DNA of 64,000 bases from Pontibacter virosus (GTDB taxonomy: Bacteria; Bacteroidota; Bacteroidia; Cytophagales; Hymenobacteraceae). Positions 50,857 through 59,961 of this stretch are shown here, one piece after another; position 1 is the stretch's first letter, and every line of letters starts with the position of its first letter. The translations under genes were made by a program, and so were the position numbers. The DNA lies in contig NZ_QEKI01000019.1 of assembly GCF_003096355.1 (NCBI RefSeq), positions 1 through 64,000 of the forward strand. Reading direction: 5' to 3'. Under the pieces are notes generated by a model. The model was not told the origin of the DNA and searched no databases. It was given only the letters and a program-made list of their open reading frames with translations.

Positions 50857-51546
50857 TCAAGCGCTGCAAGGATAGATTAGTTTGGCGAACAGCAAGCGCC
50901 ATTGGCCGTCTACTGGGCCAAAGTGAAACTCAAAAGAAGTGGCCGTATGCAACACAGATTTTTGCAAAAGGGGTAAGGCGGCCTTGACCTGCTTGATATC
51001 TGTATCCGTAAGGCTGGCATAATCCCAGTAACCGCTTTTCTGGAACTTAGCGGGGGCCGACACAAAACAACCATCTTTGCTGTAGCCCGACTGTCCTTGG
51101 TCGTAGTTCATGTCCGCGCAGTCGAATGAGGGCCAGGCCTCATCAAGCGGGTCACAGGTTTTTACTTCGTCCCGGATAGTGAAAAAGGACCTCCCTTCAA
51201 ACTCACGCTTGAACTCCCGAATGTCCGTAACCCGTGTCATCTTAGGCATAGCACCAGGCTGCTCTATCATCCAAAGGCCTTGGTCTGGGTGGATGAACTG
51301 GTTGAGTGTGGTGGTGTCAGCAGCCTGTATGGCAGTCATGAAAAGTGCGAAAGCCTGCTCGAAGGAAAGGGAATCCTGCTCCAGGCCGCTCCCTCTGCGG
51401 ATATGCTCTTCCTGTACCTCCTCCAGGCGCTGGTGCTCTTCGGCACGTTGCTCCGCCAGGCTCTGCTCCGAGTCTCCCGATCCGCAGGCTGTTATACCTG
51501 TCATAAGTGGCAGGCAGGTCATTAATGTGAAAATAGTGCTACGCAT
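50857..51546 (-). CDS. Hypothetical lipoprotein
   Basis: A 229-residue lipoprotein of unknown role. A signal peptide with lipobox GITAC places the lipid on Cys21. A Gln/Glu-rich, probably helical stretch (about 26-55) links to a compact C-terminal domain containing FEQAFALFMTAIQAADTTTL and several Cys residues (TCDPL, FDCADM, DGCFVS, YPCSA) that could form disulfides. It ends with LLFAKLIYPC. I do not recognise the family. It is divergent from the alpha/beta hydrolase gene. Confidence 0.72.
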   Translation of the reverse strand: MRSTIFTLMTCLPLMTGITACGSGDSEQSLAEQRAEEHQRLEEVQEEHIRRGSGLEQDSLSFEQAFALFMTAIQAADTTTLNQFIHPDQGLWMIEQPGAMPKMTRVTDIREFKREFEGRSFFTIRDEVKTCDPLDEAWPSFDCADMNYDQGQSGYSKDGCFVSAPAKFQKSGYWDYASLTDTDIKQVKAALPLLQKSVLHTATSFEFHFGPVDGQWRLLFAKLIYPCSA

Positions 51547-51691
51547 ACGTCTTACCCTCAGGTATAGCTTCTATACGGTGTTTTGTCTGATGGGGCTTAT
51601 AGGAAGGGGAATCACTCACACTGCTTTTAACTATTACTATACCAAGACGTAAATTAATTATAGAGAAGCTTTACTAGCGAAAACAAACTTG

Positions 51692-52369
51692 ATGGCAAAT
51701 TTCATATTCAACGACAGCCTCCAGCTTAAGGCTGGAAACGCAATGCTGACCGCAGATCTGGTTGTGCCGGAGGATGCAAAGGGGCTGGTTATTTTTTCGC
51801 ATGGCAGTGGCAGCAGCCGCTTGAGTTCACGCAACCGTTTTGTAGCAGAGCACCTGCAGCGTTCCCGTTTTGCAACCTTGCTTTTTGATCTGCTCACCGA
51901 GGAGGAAGACCAGCGACAAGAAAACCGGTTTGACATAGCGCTGCTCACCACACGCCTGATTGATGCCGTGACGTGGGTACAGCAAAATGATTACACGAAA
52001 GACCTGCGCATCGGTCTGTTCGGAGCGAGTACCGGAGCTGCCTCGGCGCTTAGCGCTGCCGCCGCACTTGGTGGTGATATCATCGGTGCGGTGGTGAGCC
52101 GCGGTGGTCGCCCTGACCTGGCCGGTGAGGTGCTGCCCGATGTGCAAAGCCCGACCCTGCTGATTGTAGGCGGCCTGGATGAGGAGGTGCTAGATCTGAA
52201 CAGGTGGGCACAAGACCGGCTGCAATGCTTAAAGGACCTGGAGATCGTACCCGACGCCACGCATTTATTCGAAGAACCCGGGGCGCTTGAAATGGCAGCC
52301 CAGCTGGCAACCGACTGGTTCCGGAAATACCTGGAGCCCGGCAAGCAGCACCCGCTGAGGGAAAGTTAG
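51692..52369 (+). CDS. Dienelactone hydrolase-like alpha/beta hydrolase
   Basis: A 225-residue cytoplasmic alpha/beta hydrolase. The oxyanion segment is VIFSHGSGSSRLSSRN near 33-48, the nucleophile Ser113 lies in GLFGASTGAASAL, the acid in VGGLDEEVLDLN near 164-175, and the histidine in VPDATHLFEEPGAL near 193-206. It begins 140 bases before a phosphoribosyltransferase gene in the same direction. In actinobacteria and elsewhere the same two domains are fused or neighbours, which supports a shared role, although that role is not known. A TTG at 51689 just precedes the chosen ATG. Confidence 0.85.
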   Translation: MANFIFNDSLQLKAGNAMLTADLVVPEDAKGLVIFSHGSGSSRLSSRNRFVAEHLQRSRFATLLFDLLTEEEDQRQENRFDIALLTTRLIDAVTWVQQNDYTKDLRIGLFGASTGAASALSAAAALGGDIIGAVVSRGGRPDLAGEVLPDVQSPTLLIVGGLDEEVLDLNRWAQDRLQCLKDLEIVPDATHLFEEPGALEMAAQLATDWFRKYLEPGKQHPLRES

Positions 52370-52424
52370 TTAGGGAGTGAATGAGTGAGTTAGCAAATGA
52401 GTGATTGAGTGAATTTAATTCCAG

Positions 52425-52467
52425 TATTAACAATCAACAATTTAACCATTTAACAATTTGACAATTC
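52425..52467 (+). repeat. AT-rich imperfect repeat (AACAATTTAACCATTT type)
   Basis: AACAATTTAACCATTTAACA and following AATTTGACAATT units lie just before the phosphoribosyltransferase start. The same run type occurs at 6055-6093, and its inverse at 7161-7210 and 41821-41862. Confidence 0.6.
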
Positions 52468-52505
52468 ACTCCATCACACAACCACTCAATCAAAAATTAA
52501 AAAGA

Positions 52506-53129
52506 ATGATACCCAACCGACAAGTCGCTGCAGAGCTGTTGGCCGATAGGCTGGAGCATTACAAGGGGGAGAAGGGGGTAGTGTTGGCTATACCGCGGGG
52601 AGGAGTGCCTGTGGCAGCGCCCATCGCCACGCGGCTCAATATGCCTTTGGATGTGATCGTCTCCAAGAAAATCGGCCATCCTGCTAACCCCGAGTTTGCA
52701 ATAGGGGCAGTGAGTCTGGAAGATGTGGAGGTGGATAATCGGTCAGACGTACCCGTTGAATACATACAAGCTCAGGTAGAGCGAATAAAGGAGAGTCTGC
52801 GCCAAAAGTATAAGCTCTTTATGGGCAACCGGCAGCCGGTGGACCTGCATGATCGCATTGTGATCATCGTGGATGACGGCATCGCCACAGGCAAAACGCT
52901 GCTGTCTACTGTGCACATGGCCAGGCACAAGCAACCCCGCAAAATCATTGTAGCAGTACCCGTTGCCCCGAAAGCTGCTATTAAGCAGTTTGAGGCCATT
53001 GTAGATGAAGTGGTATGCCTGCTGGTGCCGCCCATGTTTCAGGCAGTTGGGCAGTTCTATGAGGAGTTTGAGCAGGTAAGCGATGAAGAAGTGATACGGC
53101 TGCTCAGAGAGCAGCATGACAACCAGTAG
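52506..53129 (+). CDS. Phosphoribosyltransferase family protein
   Basis: A 207-residue type I phosphoribosyltransferase-fold protein. The PRPP-binding motif is IVIIVDDGIATGKT at 118-131. Early segments, VVLAIPRGGVPVAAPIA near 25-41 and LDVIVSKKIGHPANPEFAIG near 48-67, are shared with the small PRTases paired with dienelactone hydrolase-like proteins. Substrate is not known. The ATG at 52506 (MIPNRQVAAELLADRL) was chosen; the longer frame from 52458 is repeat-derived. It follows the hydrolase gene and likely shares its transcript. Confidence 0.85.
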   Translation: MIPNRQVAAELLADRLEHYKGEKGVVLAIPRGGVPVAAPIATRLNMPLDVIVSKKIGHPANPEFAIGAVSLEDVEVDNRSDVPVEYIQAQVERIKESLRQKYKLFMGNRQPVDLHDRIVIIVDDGIATGKTLLSTVHMARHKQPRKIIVAVPVAPKAAIKQFEAIVDEVVCLLVPPMFQAVGQFYEEFEQVSDEEVIRLLREQHDNQ

Positions 53130-53140
53130 CAGGTATAGCC

Positions 53141-54460
53141 TTAACGGTCGATCATGAGGTGGCGGATAAAAGCCCTGCCCGGCAGCGAGGCTCTTACCAT
53201 GTACATGCTGCCATCACTTAGCTCGGCTGTATTGAGCAACTGTATAAAATTACCCCGGTTGTCAGCTTCCGCTTCAAATTCCTTAATCAGTTTTCCTTCC
53301 AGGGTATAGATCGAGATGTTGAACTTCTCCAGTGGCTGCAAGGCTAGCATTTGCACCGTAACCGGAGTGCTGCTTTTGGTGCGGGTCGGATACACCCGCA
53401 TTTCTTCTGTTGTAGCCTGCATCAGGCTCACCGCCACTACCGGAGAATAGCTCTCTGTGCCATCAAAGTCCACCTGGCGAAGCCGGTAGTAGTTTACACC
53501 GTTGTCGGCTTTTTTGTCCTGAAAGGTATAGCTTTGGGTTAGGGAGGTTGTGCCGGCCCCTTCCACATGGCCAATGGAATCAAACTCAGTGGCAGATTGT
53601 CCACGCTGCACTTCAAAAAATGCGTTGTCCAGTTCCGAAGCCGTTTCCCAATCCAATTGCACCCCGCTTTGAGTGGCTATACCTTTAAAGCTGTGCAGCT
53701 CCACTGGTAGCGGAATGATGACCTCTTCCATGATGGCGTCAAACCAAACTTGGGCCATTTTTTCCATACCGCTCTCATTTGGATGTATACCGTCATAGGT
53801 ATCTTCACCTGCTTTTACTTTAAACCCGGTGTTTTGGTCTACCAGTATAAGAGGGGGGCCATCAGAAGTTTGAGACTTTACCAATGCCTCGATTTGCTCG
53901 TTCAATTCTTGTATATTTTGAGCTTTGTCTAACCCAACCACCTGCCCATCAGCTGGAATTAGTTTGGCTAAAAATATAGTTACTCCGGGCGATTTTTTGT
54001 GAATAGTGTCAATGACGGCTTTTATCTCGTCAATAGTTTCTTCGATGGCATGGCCTGAAAACATGTCGTTAGTGCCAAGGTGCATCAGAACCATATCTGG
54101 TTTAGAAGCATCTGCCCATTGTGCTATAGTGCCTTTACCATCTCTACCTTTCAGTATCTGATCAGTAGACCAACCCCAATGGCCTTCGTTTCTATTGCTA
54201 AAGGATTGGCCCTTATGATCGTCAAAAGATGGCGTGCCACCATTATTCTCAGTATGAGAACCGACAAACTCAAAATTTACGCCTGCATCGATCAGCTTTT
54301 TCCACAAAGGATATCTGTAACTCACGTAGTCCATATTTCCCTGTGTGATCGAGTTGCCCAATGGCATGATCCTGATTGGCTGTGCTTGAGAGAAAGCCTC
54401 AAAACCCAAGAAAAGGAATATGAAAAGGGTGTAAGTCTGTTTTCGGAGGAAGGGGAGCAT
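53141..54460 (-). CDS. SGNH/GDSL hydrolase, CE3-like, with C-terminal T9SS-type sorting domain
   Basis: A 439-residue exported esterase. The signal peptide is about 1-26. Block I is IMPLGNSITQGN with Ser37, followed by YRYPLWKKLIDAGVNFEFVGS and GHWGWSTDQIL, as in CE3 acetylxylan esterases. Block III is LMHLGTNDMF near 124-133 and block V is DGIHPNESGM near 223-232. A fibronectin-like part (about 255-360: VELHSFKGIATQSGVQLDWETASE) and a C-terminal beta domain with VYPTRT, ending FIRHLMIDR, resemble a type IX secretion signal. The protein should be secreted or surface-bound. It lies 87 bases after a lipoprotein paralogue. Confidence 0.83.
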   Translation of the reverse strand: MLPFLRKQTYTLFIFLFLGFEAFSQAQPIRIMPLGNSITQGNMDYVSYRYPLWKKLIDAGVNFEFVGSHTENNGGTPSFDDHKGQSFSNRNEGHWGWSTDQILKGRDGKGTIAQWADASKPDMVLMHLGTNDMFSGHAIEETIDEIKAVIDTIHKKSPGVTIFLAKLIPADGQVVGLDKAQNIQELNEQIEALVKSQTSDGPPLILVDQNTGFKVKAGEDTYDGIHPNESGMEKMAQVWFDAIMEEVIIPLPVELHSFKGIATQSGVQLDWETASELDNAFFEVQRGQSATEFDSIGHVEGAGTTSLTQSYTFQDKKADNGVNYYRLRQVDFDGTESYSPVVAVSLMQATTEEMRVYPTRTKSSTPVTVQMLALQPLEKFNISIYTLEGKLIKEFEAEADNRGNFIQLLNTAELSDGSMYMVRASLPGRAFIRHLMIDR

Positions 54461-54547
54461 AGAATCGTAAGCTAAGTGATTGGTACTAAGTAGCTCATAA
54501 AACGTGCGCAACCCCATTGAGTTGCGCTTGTTTAGTAATGTCAAATC

Positions 54548-55426
54548 CTATTTGCCAGACTCTTTACGATGGCGTTGTGCTGCTAAATTGTGCAATGTCT
54601 CTTCATTTGCCCGGATGGCGTCATACCAGCGCTTTGCAATGAACTTTTCGCCTGCCGTATTGGGGTGCAGCGAGTCATAGGTCAGGGTAGCAGGATTATA
54701 GCCGGTGTTTATATCTACTACAATAATTGGAGATTTCTGTGTCGAGAGTCGTGTTGCCAGCGCAGGCAGCAGCGATACAAAGTGCTGTGTAGAGTCCACG
54801 TTGGCGTAAGTGGAAGGTATAGGTGTGATTTTGGCCAACAGGATCGCAACGTTTTCGTTGTCAGCACGTAGTTGCCCGATGATCTGTTCTATCCTGCTGA
54901 CAGTGCCCGATGTGGTTTTGCTGTGGATCATGTCGTTGGTGCCCAGATGCATCAAAACCACATCCGGGGTATAGCCTTTGAGCCAATCACTCAACTTGCC
55001 CTTGTCGCGTTTGTACGGGGTCGGATTTTCGTAGCCATTCAGGAGGTCAGTTGTTGTCCAGCCCCAATGCCCTTCATGTTTATTCGTAAAGGTCTGCTCT
55101 TTGTATACTTCTCCTATCACCGGAGAGGCTACGTCAGCGCCCTGCTCCGTATTGGGAGCTTCCCGGAACCAGTTGGTGTCCATGGAGCCTACAAACTCAA
55201 ATTTTACCCCGGCATCTACCAGCATTTTCCAAAGTTCATAGCGGTAACTGGGGTTAACTTCCCCGCCCTGCGTGATCGAGTTGCCCAAAGGCATGATCTT
55301 GAGCGGTACTTCCTCCTCCTGTGGCTCTATCTCTTCCTTGGTCTCATCGTCGGCACAGGAAGTAGTAAATAGTATAAAAGAAAGAAATAATATATACCTA
55401 AAGTTGATATTAAGTTTCGAAAACAT
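54548..55426 (-). CDS. SGNH/GDSL hydrolase lipoprotein, CE3-like
   Basis: A 292-residue lipoprotein with a lipobox FTTSC (Cys24) and an acidic stretch after it, which fits surface display in Bacteroidota. The catalytic domain shows KIMPLGNSITQGG near 43-55, YRYELWKMLVDAGVKFEFVGS, GHWGWTTTDLLNG, LMHLGTNDMIH near 157-167 and SLHPNTAGE near 255-263. These are the Ser, Asn and His blocks of the CE3 type. It is a close paralogue of the next gene but lacks its fibronectin-like and sorting parts. The pair may de-acetylate plant polysaccharides. Confidence 0.83.
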   Translation of the reverse strand: MFSKLNINFRYILFLSFILFTTSCADDETKEEIEPQEEEVPLKIMPLGNSITQGGEVNPSYRYELWKMLVDAGVKFEFVGSMDTNWFREAPNTEQGADVASPVIGEVYKEQTFTNKHEGHWGWTTTDLLNGYENPTPYKRDKGKLSDWLKGYTPDVVLMHLGTNDMIHSKTTSGTVSRIEQIIGQLRADNENVAILLAKITPIPSTYANVDSTQHFVSLLPALATRLSTQKSPIIVVDINTGYNPATLTYDSLHPNTAGEKFIAKRWYDAIRANEETLHNLAAQRHRKESGK

Positions 55427-55584
55427 AATGTGAATTACAAATTATTAGTAAGGGTAGCACAGTGGCTAAAAACGTGAAGTATAAAATTCGGTTGCATTTG
55501 GGTTGCAAGTGTATCCTCTTTATTGTCCAATTTTATGAAAAAGAGCAGTACACGAAACAGTGCAAACGAAACACCGGGCGAAGG

Positions 55585-55615
55585 TTTAGCCTTATCAAAA
55601 AGACTCTTATATTTG
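55585..55615 (+). promoter_or_regulatory. Probable promoter of the isocitrate dehydrogenase gene
   Basis: TTTA (55585-55588), a 3-of-4 match to -33 TTTG, a spacer of exactly 19 bases, and TATATTTG (55608-55615), a full match to TANNTTTG. Transcription should start near 55622, leaving an 88-base leader before the ATG at 55711. Confidence 0.6.
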
Positions 55616-55710
55616 CTTCTTGAACTAGCATGGGGGATTAAGCGCTTTGTCGGCTGATAAAAGGCGGCAGACGCAGGTACCCGAAACTAACTAACTAAAT
55701 ACGGATCTAC

Positions 55711-57939
55711 ATGACGACAAAATCATCTAAAATCATCTATACTATAACAGATGAAGCGCCTGCCCTGGCAACGCGCTCTTTCCTACCCATTGTGCAGGCG
55801 TTCACCAAAGCTGCCGACATCGAAGTAGAGACCAGAGACATTTCCCTGGCTGGCCGCATCATCGCTACTTTCCCGGAGAACCTTTCCGAGGAGCAGAAGC
55901 AGTCGGATGACTTGGCGTACCTGGGCGATCTGGCCAAAACACCAGAAGCAAACATCATCAAACTGCCTAACATCAGCGCTTCTATACCTCAGCTGACAGA
56001 GGCGATCAAAGAATTGCAGTCGCAAGGCTACAACATCCCGGACTATCCAGCTGATCCTAAGAACGACACTGAGAAAGAAGCAAAGGCTCGATACGCCAAA
56101 ATTCTGGGTAGCGCCGTGAACCCGGTGCTGCGCGAAGGTAACTCTGATCGCCGTGTGGCCGATGCGGTGAAGCAGTACGCTAAGAAACACCCACACTCCA
56201 TGGGCAAGTGGTCATCTGACTCTAAAACGCACGTAGCCCACATGACGGGCGGCGACTTCTACGGCAGCGAGCAGTCTGTGGTGGTAGACAAAGCAACCGA
56301 TGTGCGCATCGAGTTTGTAGGCGCTAACGGCGAGACCAAAGTACTGAAAGACAAAGTAGCCCTGAAGGCTGGCGAAGTGATGGACTCGTCTGTGATGAGC
56401 CGCAACGCATTGCGTTCGTTCCTGGAGAAAGAAATAGCGGAGGCCAAAGAGCAAGGCATCCTGCTGTCGCTGCACCTGAAAGCGACCATGATGAAAGTGT
56501 CTGACCCTATTATGTTCGGCCATGCGGTGACGGTGTTCTTCAAAGACACTTTCGCAAAACATGCTGCTACTTTTAAGGAAATCGGTGTGGATGCAAACAA
56601 CGGTCTGGGCGATGTATATGCCAAGATCCAGAACCTGCCAGCTGATAAGCGTTCTGAAATAGAAGCTGATTTAAAAGCAGAGATGACGCAGCGTCCTGAA
56701 CTGGCGATGGTAAATTCTGACAAAGGCATCACCAACCTGCACGTGCCAAGCGACGTGATCATCGACGCGTCTATGCCAGCGGCTATCCGTTCGTCTGGCC
56801 AGATGTGGGGACCGGATGGCCAACTGCATGACACCAAAACGATCATTCCAGACCGCTCTTATGCACAGATCTACCAGGAAGTGATCCAGTTCTGCAAAGA
56901 GAACGGCGCTTTCGACCCGACCACCATGGGTACGGTTCCGAACATCGGTCTGATGGCGCAGAAAGCGGAAGAGTACGGCTCGCACGACAAGACGTTCGAA
57001 ATGACTGCGGCCGGTACAGTACGCATCGTGGATGCAGACGGCAACACGCTGATGGAGCAGAAAGTAGAGGAAGGCGACATCTTCAGAGCCTGCCAGACCA
57101 AAGACCTGCCGATTCAGGACTGGGTGAAACTGGCCGTTACCAGAGCCCGCATCACGAACACGCCTGCTATTTTCTGGCTGGACCCCCAGCGCGCTCACGA
57201 CGCCAACCTGATTCAAAAAGTAGAAAAATACCTGCAGGACCACGACACGAATGGTCTTGAGATCAAGATCATGTCGCCGGTAGAAGCCATGCGCTATACC
57301 TGCGAGCGTGCCAAAGCGGGCAAAGACACGATCTCGGTAACCGGCAACGTACTGCGCGACTACCTGACTGACCTATTCCCGATCATCGAGCTGGGCACCA
57401 GCGCCAAAATGCTTTCAATCGTTCCGTTGCTGGATGGCGGCGGCCTGTTCGAAACAGGTGCGGGCGGTTCTGCACCGAAGCACGTGGAGCAGTTCGTAGA
57501 AGAGAACTACCTGCGTTGGGATTCGCTGGGTGAGTTCCTGGCCCTGGCGGTATCGCTGGAAGACCTGGCTTACAAAACCAAGAATGAGAAGGCCGAAGTG
57601 CTGGCAGAAGCCCTGAACAAAGCGAACGCGGAGTTCCTGGAAAAAGATAAGTCGCCGGCCCGTAAAGTGGGTGGCATCGACAACCGCGGCAGCCACTTCT
57701 ACCTGGCCCTATACTGGGCACAGGCGTTGTCCGAGCAGTCGAAGAACCAGGAACTGAAAGACAGGTTCTCGAAGCTGGCGCAGGAGCTGACCGACAACGA
57801 GCAGAAGATTGTAGATGAGCAGATCGCCGCACAGGGCAAGCCAGTTGACATCGGCGGTTACTACCACCCGAACGAAGAGAAAACCAGCAAAGCCATGCGT
57901 CCGAGTGAGACGTTGAATGCGGCTTTGGCTAGCTTCTAG
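55711..57939 (+). CDS. icd: NADP-dependent isocitrate dehydrogenase, monomeric type
   Basis: A 742-residue monomeric (type II) isocitrate dehydrogenase, which converts isocitrate to 2-oxoglutarate and CO2 with NADP. The length alone separates it from the 400-residue dimeric type. Substrate residues are in LREGNSDRRVADAVK near 135-149 and HSMGKWSSDSKTHVAHMTGGDFYGSE in order. The NADP region is toward the C-terminal part around GTSAKMLSIVPLLDGGGLFETGAGGSAPKHV. It is a single gene with its own promoter and terminator. It links to the TCA cycle and to NADPH supply. Confidence 0.95.
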   Translation: MTTKSSKIIYTITDEAPALATRSFLPIVQAFTKAADIEVETRDISLAGRIIATFPENLSEEQKQSDDLAYLGDLAKTPEANIIKLPNISASIPQLTEAIKELQSQGYNIPDYPADPKNDTEKEAKARYAKILGSAVNPVLREGNSDRRVADAVKQYAKKHPHSMGKWSSDSKTHVAHMTGGDFYGSEQSVVVDKATDVRIEFVGANGETKVLKDKVALKAGEVMDSSVMSRNALRSFLEKEIAEAKEQGILLSLHLKATMMKVSDPIMFGHAVTVFFKDTFAKHAATFKEIGVDANNGLGDVYAKIQNLPADKRSEIEADLKAEMTQRPELAMVNSDKGITNLHVPSDVIIDASMPAAIRSSGQMWGPDGQLHDTKTIIPDRSYAQIYQEVIQFCKENGAFDPTTMGTVPNIGLMAQKAEEYGSHDKTFEMTAAGTVRIVDADGNTLMEQKVEEGDIFRACQTKDLPIQDWVKLAVTRARITNTPAIFWLDPQRAHDANLIQKVEKYLQDHDTNGLEIKIMSPVEAMRYTCERAKAGKDTISVTGNVLRDYLTDLFPIIELGTSAKMLSIVPLLDGGGLFETGAGGSAPKHVEQFVEENYLRWDSLGEFLALAVSLEDLAYKTKNEKAEVLAEALNKANAEFLEKDKSPARKVGGIDNRGSHFYLALYWAQALSEQSKNQELKDRFSKLAQELTDNEQKIVDEQIAAQGKPVDIGGYYHPNEEKTSKAMRPSETLNAALASF

Positions 57940-57964
57940 TCAGAGGTATAGAGTTTAAAACAAG

Positions 57965-57994
57965 AAAGGCTGCCTGAGCGATCAGGTGGCCTTT
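57965..57994 (+). terminator. Isocitrate dehydrogenase terminator
   Basis: AAAGGCTGCCTGA (57965-57977) pairs with TCAGGTGGCCTTT (57982-57994) at 11 of 13 positions around GCGA, followed by TTATTTAT. Confidence 0.82.
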
Positions 57995-58035
57995 TTATTT
58001 ATATGTTAACTCGTTCAAGGTATACCTACACCTCA

Positions 58036-58065
58036 TCCTTGACAATCCTTGACAATCCTTGACAA
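58036..58065 (+). repeat. Three perfect tandem 10-bp units TCCTTGACAA
   Basis: TCCTTGACAA occurs three times head to tail at 58036, 58046 and 58056, then the unit breaks into TGCTG. It lies between the isocitrate dehydrogenase terminator and the frameshifted AlbA-type gene. Confidence 0.9.
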
Positions 58066-58129
58066 TGCTGTATGGACTTCTCCTTCCATTCTATGCCTCA
58101 GTCGGCTTCCCAGGTATACCTTGAGCGAC

Positions 58130-59624
58130 CTAGCCAATTTTTTTTAATAGAGCCTCGCCTCTACTAGTTGTAACGTACTTTTGGTTTTTACTACTCGGCT
58201 TATCAGGAATAGTAAGTTGTAAGAAGTTTGATTGAATAAGTGGCTGAATATATTTCCTATAACTAGCAGCACCAGCATCCATACCTAACTCAGTCAATAT
58301 ACTAAGCCTACTGTGTGGCTTTCTGCATAGTAGAAGTATATTTTTAGTAGAGAACACATCTTGAACATCGGGTAAAGGAAGGAAGTTTGCGTGAATAGGC
58401 AGTGTAACAAGAAAGTAGCTTCTTGATTCATCTGTGTCAAACACGGGATTTGGAGAACCATTGAGATTCATAGTTCTTCTTATTTTAGGAATTCCAGTAC
58501 CCCTTCCTTCTGTTAATCTTAGTTCTTTAAGAAAATCCCCTATTCTCCTGTTTCTGTAACTTCTTGCAACAATTCTATCCTTCTTCAAATCTTCATTATT
58601 AACTGGAGGTACAGGGCCAGGAAAAGAAAGAATCTCAATTCTATCTAGTCTAATATTTACTTCGATAGGATCTTCTAACTCATAACTCCGATGAAATACG
58701 GCATTAGCCAAAGCTTCTTCAATAGCAGCAAAAGGATAATTGTAGAACCTTTGGGCCTCAGCTTGATTAGGTACTTTTCTTACTCTTTCTGCAATTATAT
58801 TATTTTGAATAAATTGTAGAGCATTCTTAAGTTGAATATGAATAGGGCCTTCAAAAATCCTCTCTTCAAGTTCATCTCCTATGGAATCAAAGTATCTTAC
58901 TACATCAATTTTTGCACCCTTAAAAATTTTTATAGGGTGATCGTTGAACAAGAGTAAGCCAACGTTAACGGGCTTAGTGTATTCTGGAGACCCTTTTACA
59001 ATTTGTAATTGCTGACACAGTTCTATAAAAGGAATATTGTTTGCTCTCTGATATAGGTCACTTCCTACATCTTTAAGAAAGGAAAGTATTAAAGGGAGTT
59101 TCAAGTCATCCATAGATGCTTGGTGATTTATTCTATCATCGAAAGGAATACGGTTCGCGAGCTCATACAATTGCCTTTCTTCATCAGGTATTGCCTTCAG
59201 AATTGGAGCCCTTCCTAATATAGAAGTTATAAATGGGGTTCGGAACAATATTTTTTGGACATTTATAGGGACGATTGTCACCGCCAGTTGCCCATAATAC
59301 AAGAATATGCTTTCCTTGAAAAAACTCTACCGAAGAAACAGGGAAGTACGCAGGAATGATTCTGTTGCATATCTCAAGTAGCTTCCTCTGGCAAGCGTCA
59401 ATTTGTTCTGGGAGGAGACCTTTTGGTGGTAATACAGGCATCCCGTTCCTTTCTGCAATGCCTACAATTATGTAGCCTCCCCCTAAGTTGTGAAAATCGT
59501 TCGCAAACGCACATAAAGAATGCATTATCTCTTCTGGATTCCAAGATTCTTTGAATTCAATTCGCTCACTTTCCACAGTGGTGGCATTTATCAAATCATT
59601 TAGATTTATAGGGAGGCCTGGCAT
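58130..59624 (-). pseudogene. AlbA_2-type putative ATP-binding regulator, frameshifted
   Basis: Two overlapping frames together make one protein of about 498 residues. The first part (59624 to about 59200) has the AlbA_2/Schlafen-like domain: ERIEFKESW, AFANDFHNLGGGYIIVGI and GGDNRPYKCPKN. It reaches YIRKGSNS and then leaves frame. The second part resumes at 59197 with KAIPDEERQLYELANRIPFDDRINH, followed by an HATPase_c_4-like region (FAAIEEALANAVFHRSYE, GRGTGIPKIRR) and a winged-helix end. At 59198-59201 four bases stand where six are expected, so about two bases are lost. Such proteins are putative regulators or RecG-related. The DNA is clearly AT-richer than its neighbours. Confidence 0.8.
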
Positions 59625-59961
59625 AAATAATTTTATACTCTTTTAAAAAATCAAATAAAGGTAAAAGATATTATTTTTTAATTAGGTGAAGCAAAAGAAT
59701 CATCAATGGAAGATAGTTAAATATGTATAGAATTCTCTCATTCTGCAAGGTTAATGATAGCATAACTTGTAGCTGACAAATATTTACCGGTTCCCGCTTC
59801 GCTATAACTAGCGATATCAAATTTAAAGTGCCGTTACTGTTCTTACCGAAACAACTCCAAAATCAAACACCCGAGATCCTACGCCTAACCTTTCATTTGA
59901 TTAACTTTGAAGCTAAGGTATAGTCAGCTTGGTAGGTATAGCGACTGCCTGAGAAGAGACA
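59625..59961. other. AT-rich spacer before the SNF2 gene
   Basis: No gene is supported. Composition is AT-rich near the frameshifted gene and normal toward the helicase. TAACTTTG at 59902-59909 matches the -7 element TANNTTTG and could start the helicase transcript, but the -33 position is poor. Two GGTATA words lie at 59918-59940. Confidence 0.45.

Noticed and set aside
59184..59302. Programmed frameshift in the AlbA-type gene
   Set aside because: No slippery heptamer or downstream stem-loop is seen near 59198-59201, so a simple indel is more likely.
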